From the NCBI RefSeq assembly GCF_900110835.1, contig NZ_FOJG01000001.1:3255499-3319498 (forward strand): a stretch of DNA of 64,000 nucleotides. The letters are read 5' to 3'. Below are positions 53,824 to 61,591 of the stretch, in pieces; position 1 is the stretch's first letter, and every line of letters begins with the position of its first letter. This stretch comes from Chitinophaga arvensicola (GTDB taxonomy: Bacteria; Bacteroidota; Bacteroidia; Chitinophagales; Chitinophagaceae). The notes beneath the pieces were generated by a model. It was not told where the DNA came from. It was given only the letters and a program-made list of their open reading frames with translations, and ran no database searches. The position numbers were made by a program, and so were the translations under genes.

Positions 53824-55056
53824 TTATTTGTTGGTAAGGAAATGTTGTACGTCTTCCAGCGGCAGCTGCCACAGCTGCATCGCGAGGGTAGCCAGTGCTT
53901 TGCGGTCGCCTTCAAAATGCATGGTTACCTGGCGGTATTGCAGCGATTCGCCTGGTTTGAGTGGCCGTGCATCTGAAGATGATTCTACTTCATAGAATGG
54001 TCCCATTTGCGTGCCATCGGCCAGTGGGCCATCGTTGTAACAGTTCACCGCATCGCCTTTAAACGGTTCTTTCTGTATTTCCCATTTGGAGTTCACATAG
54101 CGGCCGGTGGGTACTACTTCATAGAGGAGTACGGTGAGCGTATTATTTTCCAGGTCGATGCTACCCGCGCCTTTACGCGCTACGAGTGGAGAGAGGCCCA
54201 GTTTTCCGCGCGACTTCCCATCTGCACGGAATAACAGCAGGCTGTCTTTTACCTGTAAATTTTGAGGCGGAATTTTACCAAAGTAATCATCGGTGATATG
54301 TTGCCTGGCATCAGGTCCGGGCTGGAAGGGTGCTACGATGGCGGTTTGATCTGATGGTTTGAACATGCCCAGCAACCAGATGCTCAGTAATCCATTTTGT
54401 TCCTGCCAGGCGCTGTCGCCTTTATTGGTGACGGTGTTGTCTGTTTCGTAGGCCACTGCGCTGATACCGGCTGGTAATGCGATTCCTAAACGGGTACTGA
54501 TATTCCCGTTGTTCAACAGGCGGATGGTTCTGCTGATCTGTAATTGAAACGTGCTGCCATTATAATTCTGCAGGGCGCCTGTTTGTTCGTAGGTAATTGT
54601 ATTATCTGATTGTGCTGTAACGGCATAATGCGCGGTGTCTATCAGACCGGGCGTTTGCCAGTTGGCGAAGTCGAAGGTTTTACCGGCAGGAAAAAACAAC
54701 GCATACTGACCGCCTTCAGGACCCAGCCAGAAGCGTTCTTCGCCGCCAAAGGCATTGATATGCGGTGCATACTTTTGGGAGGACACTAATGGATAATTGA
54801 TCCATCCAAAGCTTTTACCTTTGTCGCCGCCGGTGGTGCTGGTCATCACGCGGGCCTGGTAGTCGCCCGTGACCACCAGCCGGCTGCTGTCGTCATTGTT
54901 TTTCAAGACGACCACATTTTTCAGATGCTGTTGCAGAAAAGCAACGTCTTCGCCAAAGTTGACAGGCTTCATGGGTGATGATTCTTTTGTGGTGTGGCCG
55001 TTATTGCAGGCAAAGAGTCCTGCTGCAAGGCAACTGTAGAGAAGGAAAGATTTCAT
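53824..55056 (-). CDS. DUF6786-like lipoprotein
   Basis: A 410-residue protein when started at the ATG at 55054-55056, which gives a lipoprotein signal ([11 protein letters not shown]). The mature part is beta-rich, resembling a galactose-mutarotase-like sandwich: [19 protein letters not shown] (~90-108) and repeated strands to the end. It matches the DUF6786 group, which has no known function. In this operon it may bind or open a sugar ring or lactone; the missing lactonase makes this tempting but it is only an inference. Confidence 0.72.
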   Translation of the reverse strand: MKSFLLYSCLAAGLFACNNGHTTKESSPMKPVNFGEDVAFLQQHLKNVVVLKNNDDSSRLVVTGDYQARVMTSTTGGDKGKSFGWINYPLVSSQKYAPHINAFGGEERFWLGPEGGQYALFFPAGKTFDFANWQTPGLIDTAHYAVTAQSDNTITYEQTGALQNYNGSTFQLQISRTIRLLNNGNISTRLGIALPAGISAVAYETDNTVTNKGDSAWQEQNGLLSIWLLGMFKPSDQTAIVAPFQPGPDARQHITDDYFGKIPPQNLQVKDSLLLFRADGKSRGKLGLSPLVARKGAGSIDLENNTLTVLLYEVVPTGRYVNSKWEIQKEPFKGDAVNCYNDGPLADGTQMGPFYEVESSSDARPLKPGESLQYRQVTMHFEGDRKALATLAMQLWQLPLEDVQHFLTNK

Positions 55057-55090
55057 AACGTTAGCATTAAGCTTGAAATAAAATGAGCAA

Positions 55091-56722
55091 TTACAGCGAT
55101 ACGCCTCTCTTCCAGGGGATAAAATCATCCTGTCCGAGGAGTTGTGCTTTGGTCGTATAGTTTCCACTGGCCGTATCGATCACCATCTCCAGGATGCTAT
55201 CTGAAATAGCTTCAATAGTGGCGTCGCCACTGATCACCGGTCCGGTATCGAGGTCAATGATATCATGCATTTTGTTTGCGAGTGTACTGTTGGTGGATAG
55301 TTTAATGACCGGTGTTACCGGGTTACCGGTAGGCGTTCCGAGGCCGGTGGTAAACAATACCACATTGGCGCCGGCACCTACTTCGGCGGTGGTGGATTCT
55401 ACATCGCTGCCGGGTGTGCACAGCAATGCCAGCCCCGGGCGTTGCACCCGGCCGGGATAATCTATTACATCGGTCACCGGGGAAGAACCTCCTTTTTTGG
55501 CGGCGCCGGCAGATTTGATCGCATCGGTAATGAGTCCATCGCGGATGTTTCCGGCAGAAGGGTTGGAGTCGAAGCCGGAGCCTACTGCTTCTGCTCTGCT
55601 GGCATAATCGCGCATCAGTTGTACGTAGCGTGCAGCCATGTCCGTAGTAACACAGCGATCGCTGAGTTCCTGTTCCACGCCGCATAGTTCCGGGAATTCG
55701 GAAAGGATCACAGAGCCGCCCAACGCCACTATGATATCGGCTACTTTGCCTACGGCGGGGTTGGCAGAGATACCAGAGAAGCCGTCGGAGCCGCCGCATT
55801 CCATACCCAGGCATAATTTGCTGAGTGGGGCAGGTTGCCGTTGAAAGGTGTTGGCATGTGTGAGTCCTTCGAAAGTCTGCTGCAGTGCCTGCGTGATCAA
55901 TTCCTTTTCAGAGCCGGTCTGTTGTTGTTCCAGACATATCACGGTTCTGTCGAAGCCGGGCACTCTTTTTTCAATTTCTTCTTTCAGGATACTGATCTGT
56001 GCGTTCTGGCAACCTAGACTGAGTACAGTGGCGCCGGCTACATTGGGATGCGTGATATAACCTGCCAGCAATCCGCAAAGCGTGCGTGCGTCATCTTTTG
56101 TACCGCCGCAACCCATAGTGTGGGTCAGTAGTTTTATACCATCTACATTCGGGAAGGTACGTCCGGGAAGCGGTAGGGTGGCGGTTTTCACGGCAGGGGC
56201 GCCCTGTTTGAAATGGCGCAGCATTTGTTGCAGCAAGGCTTCATAGGGAGATGGTTCCTTGTAACCTAGTTCTTTTACCAGCATTTCATGCAGCAGTTGT
56301 ACATTCCGGTTTTCGCAGAATACCAGCGGAATAATGATCCAGTAGTTGCCGGTGCCTACGCGGCCGTCTTTACGGTGATAGCCCATAAAGGTGCGGTTTT
56401 CCCAGGGAGATGTATCCGGTGGTGTCCATCCGGTGTGGCGCTCTCCGCTCACGGCAAACTGACCGGAGGCATGCCGGATATTTTTGGTGGTGATGAGTTC
56501 ACCAGCGGCGAGATCTTCGTTGGCCAGGCCTACCAGTACGCCATACATGAGGATGGGCCCATCTTTCGCGATAGGTTGGATCACCATTTTATGTTTGGCG
56601 GCAATATCGCGTATAGCTGTTACCGTTATATCCCCATCTGATACGGCGGTACCGGCGGTGATGTTTTGCAGCGCTACCCATACGTTGTCGCCGGGATGGA
56701 TTTTCAGTATCGTTTTTTTCAT
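55091..56722 (-). CDS. UxaA-family altronate/aldonate dehydratase
   Basis: A 543-residue protein with an N-terminal SAF domain (~1-95) and the C-terminal altronate/galactarate dehydratase domain: THTMGCGGTKDD (~206), VLSLGCQNAQ, LGMECGGSDGFSGISANPA (~312), and GTPTGNPVTPVIKLSTNS. The conserved cysteines and metal site support a dehydration of a sugar acid to a 2-keto-3-deoxy acid. Altronate itself is not certain; the context favours an aldonate from L-fucose, D-arabinose or a pentose. It is 20 bases downstream of the SDR gene. Confidence 0.9.
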   Translation of the reverse strand: MKKTILKIHPGDNVWVALQNITAGTAVSDGDITVTAIRDIAAKHKMVIQPIAKDGPILMYGVLVGLANEDLAAGELITTKNIRHASGQFAVSGERHTGWTPPDTSPWENRTFMGYHRKDGRVGTGNYWIIIPLVFCENRNVQLLHEMLVKELGYKEPSPYEALLQQMLRHFKQGAPAVKTATLPLPGRTFPNVDGIKLLTHTMGCGGTKDDARTLCGLLAGYITHPNVAGATVLSLGCQNAQISILKEEIEKRVPGFDRTVICLEQQQTGSEKELITQALQQTFEGLTHANTFQRQPAPLSKLCLGMECGGSDGFSGISANPAVGKVADIIVALGGSVILSEFPELCGVEQELSDRCVTTDMAARYVQLMRDYASRAEAVGSGFDSNPSAGNIRDGLITDAIKSAGAAKKGGSSPVTDVIDYPGRVQRPGLALLCTPGSDVESTTAEVGAGANVVLFTTGLGTPTGNPVTPVIKLSTNSTLANKMHDIIDLDTGPVISGDATIEAISDSILEMVIDTASGNYTTKAQLLGQDDFIPWKRGVSL

Positions 56723-56742
56723 TGATATACAGTTATTATCAT

Positions 56743-57525
56743 TTATACCAGTGCCCGGTCGAGATGTACATACCCGCCATCTACATGAATGAGTTGCCCG
56801 GTAGTATGACTTGATTTTTCCGACAGCAGGAAGGCGGTCATTTGTGCAATTTCTTCCGGAGTGGTCATGCGTTTTTCCAGTGGGATGCGTTCCACGATGC
56901 TGGCCAGTTTGGAGGCTTTGTCGGCGAAGGTGTTGATCCAGCTTTCGTACAGCGGTGTCCAGGATTCAGCCACCACGATGGCATTTACACGGATGCTGTA
57001 AGGAAGCAGTTCTACGGCCCATTCGCGCGTCAGAGCATTGCGGCCGCCGTTGGCAGCGGCATAGGCGGAGGTATTTCCCTGGCCGGTTTCTGCGGTTTTG
57101 GAGGTGATATTCACAATAGCGCCTTTGCTGTTTTTCAGCTGGGGTAAAGCATGATGAGCGATCAGGTAGTAGTGTACCAGGTTGCGGTGGAGCGACTGCA
57201 TAAACGCTTCATAATTTCCTTTTTCCAGTCCTACGCCATCGTTGACGCCGGCATTGTTCACGAGGCCGTCGATGCGGCCAAATAAATTCACCACTGCGGC
57301 TACTGCCTTTTTGCAGGCTTCCGGTTGTGTAAGCTCTGCTACTACCTGTGCGGCTTTGCCACCGGCCTGTTCAATGCGTTCCACCTGTTGCAGGTTGTCG
57401 GCTTCGCTTCTGCCGATGATCACCGGAATGGCGCCTTCCTGCGCCAGTACCGAAGAGATGGCGGCGCCGATGCCTTTGGCGCCGCCGGTAACGAGGATGA
57501 TTTTATCTTTTAAGCCAAGATCCAT
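56743..57525 (-). CDS. SDR-family protein with YxxxN in place of YxxxK (aldose dehydrogenase-like)
   Basis: A 260-residue classical SDR by length and order: TGGAKGIG (~14-21), NNAGVND (~91), Ser in NITSKTAE (~141) and Tyr in AYAAANGGRNALTREWA (~154). The residue four after Tyr is Asn (codon AAC), where catalysis normally needs Lys. The TREWAVELLPY segment is typical of the L-fucose dehydrogenase-like group. It may oxidise an aldose or a keto-deoxy acid, or be catalytically altered. It lies 9 bases downstream of the aldehyde dehydrogenase gene. Confidence 0.85.
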   Translation of the reverse strand: MDLGLKDKIILVTGGAKGIGAAISSVLAQEGAIPVIIGRSEADNLQQVERIEQAGGKAAQVVAELTQPEACKKAVAAVVNLFGRIDGLVNNAGVNDGVGLEKGNYEAFMQSLHRNLVHYYLIAHHALPQLKNSKGAIVNITSKTAETGQGNTSAYAAANGGRNALTREWAVELLPYSIRVNAIVVAESWTPLYESWINTFADKASKLASIVERIPLEKRMTTPEEIAQMTAFLLSEKSSHTTGQLIHVDGGYVHLDRALV

Positions 57526-57534
57526 AAGTAGTGT

Positions 57535-59097
57535 TTATAAGGGATTTTTAGAGAGTTCACCGTTGATCTGCCGCCATATCTGTAAGGGATTGCCGTCCTG
57601 GAGTTCAGGGGGCAGGAGATAGGCGGGAAAGTCCTGGTAACATACCGGGCGGCAGAAACGATAGATGGCCATCGTACCTACAGAAGTGCCCGCAGCGGGG
57701 GTAGTGGCAGGCCATGGTCCGCCGTGTACCATTGCATGACTAACGGCTACGCCTGTAGGAAAACCATTGATGATGATCCTGCCGGCTTTTTCCCGGAGGA
57801 TGTCGATCAATGTAGCGTGTTCCTGCAGATCATCTGTAGTGCCGTGGATGGTGGCGGTGAGCTGACCTTCCAGGCGTCTGGCCAGTGTATAGAGTTCTTC
57901 TATGCCGCCTGCATGGATGTGGAGGGAAGAAGGACCGAATACTTCGTGGCAGAGCGCGGGATTTTCAAGTGCCTGTGCGGCCGTGATCTGCAACAGGCTG
58001 GGAGTGGCCTGTTGATCCGCGCTGCCAGCTTTACCCAATAAGGTAACTCCTTGTTCCTGTAAGGTAGCAATGCCCTGCTGGTAGGCCTTTAGAATGCCCG
58101 GTGTGAGCATATACCCGGTGGGCATGCTGCTGATGCCCCGTTGTAATGCGTGGATAAAAGCTTCGCTGGCATCCCCTGCCGAAGTGAGAAACAAACCGGG
58201 ATTGGTGCAGAACTGCCCCGTGCCCATGGTGAGGGATTGCAGGAAGGCGGTGGCCAGTGCGGCGCCTTGTTCCTGTAAAATACCCGGTAAAAAGAATACG
58301 GGGTTTACGCTGCCCATTTCTGCATATACCGGAATGGGTACGGCTCTGCGTGTAGCCGTATCATATAGTGCCTTGCCGCCCTGGAAAGAACCGGTAAAGG
58401 CAATGGCGGCCACCAGTGGATGTGCGGCCAGGTATTGCCCGGTTTCATGGGAGGTGCCATGGAGCAGGGAAAATACGCCATCGGGCATATCGGTGCGAAG
58501 GGATGCTTTGCGTATAGCCGTGGCAGTTAAATGGGAGGTGTGCGGATGTGCGGGATGCGCCTTGAATACGACGGTGCAACCGGCAGCCAGCGCAGCGGTG
58601 GTATCTCCACCGGCAACAGAAAAGGCCAGCGGAAAATTACTTGCACCGAATATACCGGTAACGCCTATAGGAATCTGCATCTGGCGCAGATCTGGAGTGG
58701 GTGTGGTGATACGGGCGTTTACCCAGGAGCCTTCTGTTAGTAATGCTGCAAACAGGCGTAGCTGCCCGGTAGTACGATCACGCTCTCCCTGCAGGCGGGC
58801 CAGTGGCAATCCGCTTTCCGATGCCGCTACGTGGATGAGTTCATCTCCCAAAGCCGTTATTTCTTCTGCGATAGCGGTTAAGAAAGCGGCTCTTTGCGCG
58901 GAGGAGGTTTTCTTGTATATATTAAATGCCTGTGCTGCCAGGTTCAGGGCGGTATCTGTTTCCCCGGTGGTGGCTTCCCGGAATTCCTGCGGAAGCCATT
59001 GCTGCTGTTGCGGCGCGAAGGCACGGAAGGTATGGTCGCCTTCACCTGAAAAATTATGTCCGATCAGTTGTAATCCAATTAACGAAGTTCTGTTCAT
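57535..59097 (-). CDS. NADP-type aldehyde dehydrogenase, 2-oxoglutarate semialdehyde dehydrogenase-like
   Basis: A 520-residue ALDH. The cofactor and substrate region contains FGASNFPLAFSVAGGDT, the glutamate is in YAEMGSVNPVF (~264) and the catalytic Cys is in GTGQFCTNPG (~300). The sequence type matches the 2-oxoglutarate semialdehyde dehydrogenase subfamily, the last step of oxidative pentose pathways. It is cytosolic. It is the second gene of the operon, 18 bases after GH172. Confidence 0.9.
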   Translation of the reverse strand: MNRTSLIGLQLIGHNFSGEGDHTFRAFAPQQQQWLPQEFREATTGETDTALNLAAQAFNIYKKTSSAQRAAFLTAIAEEITALGDELIHVAASESGLPLARLQGERDRTTGQLRLFAALLTEGSWVNARITTPTPDLRQMQIPIGVTGIFGASNFPLAFSVAGGDTTAALAAGCTVVFKAHPAHPHTSHLTATAIRKASLRTDMPDGVFSLLHGTSHETGQYLAAHPLVAAIAFTGSFQGGKALYDTATRRAVPIPVYAEMGSVNPVFFLPGILQEQGAALATAFLQSLTMGTGQFCTNPGLFLTSAGDASEAFIHALQRGISSMPTGYMLTPGILKAYQQGIATLQEQGVTLLGKAGSADQQATPSLLQITAAQALENPALCHEVFGPSSLHIHAGGIEELYTLARRLEGQLTATIHGTTDDLQEHATLIDILREKAGRIIINGFPTGVAVSHAMVHGGPWPATTPAAGTSVGTMAIYRFCRPVCYQDFPAYLLPPELQDGNPLQIWRQINGELSKNPL

Positions 59098-59115
59098 CTT
59101 CCTGTTTTTTTGTGA

Positions 59116-60258
59116 TTAGTTTACTTCCAGTTCATTCATCGACGGCAGTTTTGGGAAAGGCGCATGTGGTTCGCGCTGGTACCAGTACACAACGCTGCTG
59201 ATATCGGATTGCTGGGGCAGATAACGTCCGCCGCTGCGCCAGCCCAGGTCCTGGATGGTGATTTTCAGTTCTTTTTCAAAACGGATGGGATCCATGATGT
59301 GCCAGCGGTACAGGCCGAAACGTTGCTGTGATTTATATAATCCGTCCGGGCGTATTACCTGTGATAATCCGGAATAGGGCGTGCAGAATTCCTGGTAACG
59401 GCCTTTGGTATCGAAGTTATAGGAGCCGCAGAAATAGTCTTCCGTACCGGTACCGCAGATTGTAGGATATTGTTTGTCGCCATCCATGAAGAATTTAATT
59501 TCTCCTTCGCCCCACCAGCCGTTGTTGTTAACGCCCCAGGCGAGGTAAGTACCTACGTACTGGCCCTTGCCTTTTACGCCGTCTATCATTGTGAAACTGG
59601 CGTCTTTTACAGGATTGTTGCGGCGGAACTGTGCGTGAAAGTAACCCGCATCTTCCGGTACCGTAGTGAGGGTGTAATCTACCTGGTAGTAGAGGGTCAT
59701 TCTTTCCGCGTTGATGTTTTCCATGGTAATGCGGCATTTCTTGCGGAAGGGCATGGCCCAGTAGCAGTTGAATGCGCTGCCGGGATTTACACATACCGGC
59801 AATGAATTGAGGGGGGCATATTCGCCCCATCCCATGCCGAAGAAATCACCTACGGGTACTTCTACAGAAGGGGTGGTTTCATCGTCCCAGTAGAAACGGA
59901 GAATGGAGTAGCGCCAGTTGCCGGTAGGGGTCATCCAGATATGCTGTATGGCGCCCGGACCGGTAATTTCTGCCAGGGTAAAAGTTTTGCCGGGTTCTAT
60001 ATGAATGTATGGATTTACTTTCCAGCCCTGGCCCAGTTCCCTGGCGGCGCCACTGGCATTACCCTTTTCCAGTGTGGCCATGCCGCCTTTGCCGGGCTCG
60101 CCGGTGAAGTTCTCCGGACTGATGGACCGCGTTTTGGCGTCCGACAAACGGTAAAGGTTGCCCATATTCATGTCCAGACCATTGAACGGTTGCTGGGCGC
60201 TGGTGATGGTCCAGCTGAAGAGCGCAATAAAAGACAGGAACAATAGTTTTTTCATCAT
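59116..60258 (-). CDS. GH172-family glycoside hydrolase (DUF2961), exported
   Basis: A 380-residue protein with a signal peptide ending TSAQQ near residue 22. It has the DUF2961 double jelly-roll: SRLSD-like start (NLYRLSDAKTRSISPENF), GPGAIQHIWMT, VPVGDFFGMGWGEY, FNCYWAMPFRK and GTGTEDYFCGSYNF. Characterised GH172 enzymes act on alpha-D-fructofuranosides or alpha-D-arabinofuranosides. It is the first gene of the operon and has a LacI-type operator 43 bases before its start. Confidence 0.9.
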   Translation of the reverse strand: MMKKLLFLSFIALFSWTITSAQQPFNGLDMNMGNLYRLSDAKTRSISPENFTGEPGKGGMATLEKGNASGAARELGQGWKVNPYIHIEPGKTFTLAEITGPGAIQHIWMTPTGNWRYSILRFYWDDETTPSVEVPVGDFFGMGWGEYAPLNSLPVCVNPGSAFNCYWAMPFRKKCRITMENINAERMTLYYQVDYTLTTVPEDAGYFHAQFRRNNPVKDASFTMIDGVKGKGQYVGTYLAWGVNNNGWWGEGEIKFFMDGDKQYPTICGTGTEDYFCGSYNFDTKGRYQEFCTPYSGLSQVIRPDGLYKSQQRFGLYRWHIMDPIRFEKELKITIQDLGWRSGGRYLPQQSDISSVVYWYQREPHAPFPKLPSMNELEVN

Positions 60259-60301
60259 GCGTGGTATTAAAAGATTAGGTTTTACAGTGGATGCTTAACA
60301 A

Positions 60302-60319
60302 TGCTTTATCGTTTAAGCA
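60302..60319. promoter_or_regulatory. LacI-type operator upstream of the GH172 operon
   Basis: TGCTTTATCGTTTAAGCA, 18 bp, matching the sites at 50286 and 61386 at most positions. It lies 43 bases before the GH172 ATG, nearly the same spacing as at GH116 (42). An additional half-site TGCTTAA is at 60292-60298. Confidence 0.72.
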
Positions 60320-60353
60320 AAAGGGTCATTTAAAAAAGATACTGCTGATAGGA

Positions 60354-61373
60354 TCATTGGCTGCCACAGGATTTTCTCACGATCAGCGTGGTATCGATGC
60401 AAATATTGGAAACGGCGGTGGTATTGTCTTTGATCTGATCCAACAGCACACGTACTGCGGCTTTTCCCATATCCAGAATGGGTTGTTTTACGAACGTTAC
60501 CGGTGCATAAAACAGGTCCAGCGCTTCTGCTTCGTCAAAGGTGATCACCGCCAGATCGTTGGGTATGTGTATACCCAGGGTATTGATATATTTCAGTCCT
60601 TCTATGGCCAGGCTATTGGTGGCAAAGAAAAGGGCATCGGCCGGGTGTTTACCTTTCAGTAACCCGTCGATGGCTGTTTCTATATCTGTTTTCAGGTGGG
60701 AATAACGCGCCCTTTTGAGCAAACTGGCGGGCGCAGGCAACTCATGCTGCTGCAAAGCCGCCTGGTAGCCCTGAATCCGCTCACTGATATGTTGCAGTGT
60801 TGTTTTATAGGCTACCATGCCAATGCGCTTCCTCCCGGCTTTCACCAGGTGGGAAACAGCCTGGAATGCCGCTTCCTGGTTATTCACCGTAATATGGTTG
60901 GCCGCAATCTCCGGGAAGTAGCGGTCTATCAGCACAAATGGCACATGCTGCGACTGGAGTTGCAGGAGTTGTTGTTCCGAGCCTTCGGTAGGCGTAATGA
61001 TCAATCCATCTACCTGACGGTTCAGCAACACATGGATCAGGTCCTGCGATTTATCTACATTTTCGTCGGAGCTGCCAAAGATAACGGTGTAGTTATTCTT
61101 CTTGGCTTCGTCTTCGATAGTCCGCGCAATGTTGCCGAAGAACGGGTTCGAGATATCGGCGACAATCAGTCCGATCGTAAAAGAGCGGCCGCTTTTCAGA
61201 CTGCGGGCAATATGATTGGGCTGATAGTTCAGCTGCCGGGCTATTTCCCGAATCTTTTTAGCCATTTCTTCCCCGATGCGGGCCTCTTTCTCCTTGTTAG
61301 TCAATACATAAGACACCAGTGCCGTGGATACACCAGCTGCTGTAGCGATATCTTTCAGGGAGACCTTCTTCAT
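60354..61373 (-). CDS. LacI-family transcriptional regulator
   Basis: A 339-residue protein. Residues ~3-50 hold the LacI helix-turn-helix and hinge (SLKDIATAAGVSTALVSYVL, NHIARSLKSG). Residues ~60-335 form a periplasmic-binding-protein-like ligand domain (GLIVADISNPFFGNIAR). It likely controls the GH116 gene, the GH172 operon and itself through the three palindromes. The ligand is probably a sugar or sugar acid of the pathway encoded next to it. Confidence 0.95.
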   Translation of the reverse strand: MKKVSLKDIATAAGVSTALVSYVLTNKEKEARIGEEMAKKIREIARQLNYQPNHIARSLKSGRSFTIGLIVADISNPFFGNIARTIEDEAKKNNYTVIFGSSDENVDKSQDLIHVLLNRQVDGLIITPTEGSEQQLLQLQSQHVPFVLIDRYFPEIAANHITVNNQEAAFQAVSHLVKAGRKRIGMVAYKTTLQHISERIQGYQAALQQHELPAPASLLKRARYSHLKTDIETAIDGLLKGKHPADALFFATNSLAIEGLKYINTLGIHIPNDLAVITFDEAEALDLFYAPVTFVKQPILDMGKAAVRVLLDQIKDNTTAVSNICIDTTLIVRKSCGSQ

Positions 61374-61385
61374 GTTTTAAAAATA

Positions 61386-61403
61386 TGCTTAAACGTTCAA
61401 GCA
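61386..61403. promoter_or_regulatory. LacI-type operator upstream of lacI (autoregulation)
   Basis: TGCTTAAACGTTCAAGCA, 18 bp with one mismatch between arms, 12 bases before the lacI start codon. A position so close to the start fits repression of its own gene. Confidence 0.75.
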
Positions 61404-61518
61404 TGCAAGTTTTTTGGGAGATATTTTTGGGAAAGGAGGGGCGGGGTGAAATTTTTGCACCGCATATTCCCTGCAGATGGCATCTCTCAAAAAATATTTT
61501 CATTCCCGCTTTTTCAAC

Positions 61519-61534
61519 TGACAAACAGCTGTCA
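61519..61534. promoter_or_regulatory. TGACA-N6-TGTCA element at the epoxide-hydrolase-like promoter
   Basis: TGACAAACAGCTGTCA lies 11 bases upstream of a -7 element. It shares half-sites with the palindrome at 7283 but with wider spacing. Confidence 0.4.
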
Positions 61535-61545
61535 CCTTGGCCTCC

Positions 61546-61553
61546 TAGCTTTG
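61546..61553 (+). promoter_or_regulatory. -7 promoter element of the epoxide-hydrolase-like gene
   Basis: TAGCTTTG matches TAnnTTTG, 38 bases before the chosen ATG at 61592. Confidence 0.5.
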
Positions 61554-61591
61554 TTTCCGGAAGTTATCCAACACACAAAACACAAACAATT

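Noticed and set aside
58094..59119. A 341-codon plus-strand open frame across the aldehyde dehydrogenase gene
   Set aside because: The minus-strand ALDH has full-length conserved motifs; the plus frame is Cys/Ser/Ala-rich with no family resemblance and is a shadow.
61385..61591. Upstream extension of the epoxide-hydrolase-like frame
   Set aside because: It would run through the lacI operator and the -7 element, and the encoded residues do not match the EHN domain.
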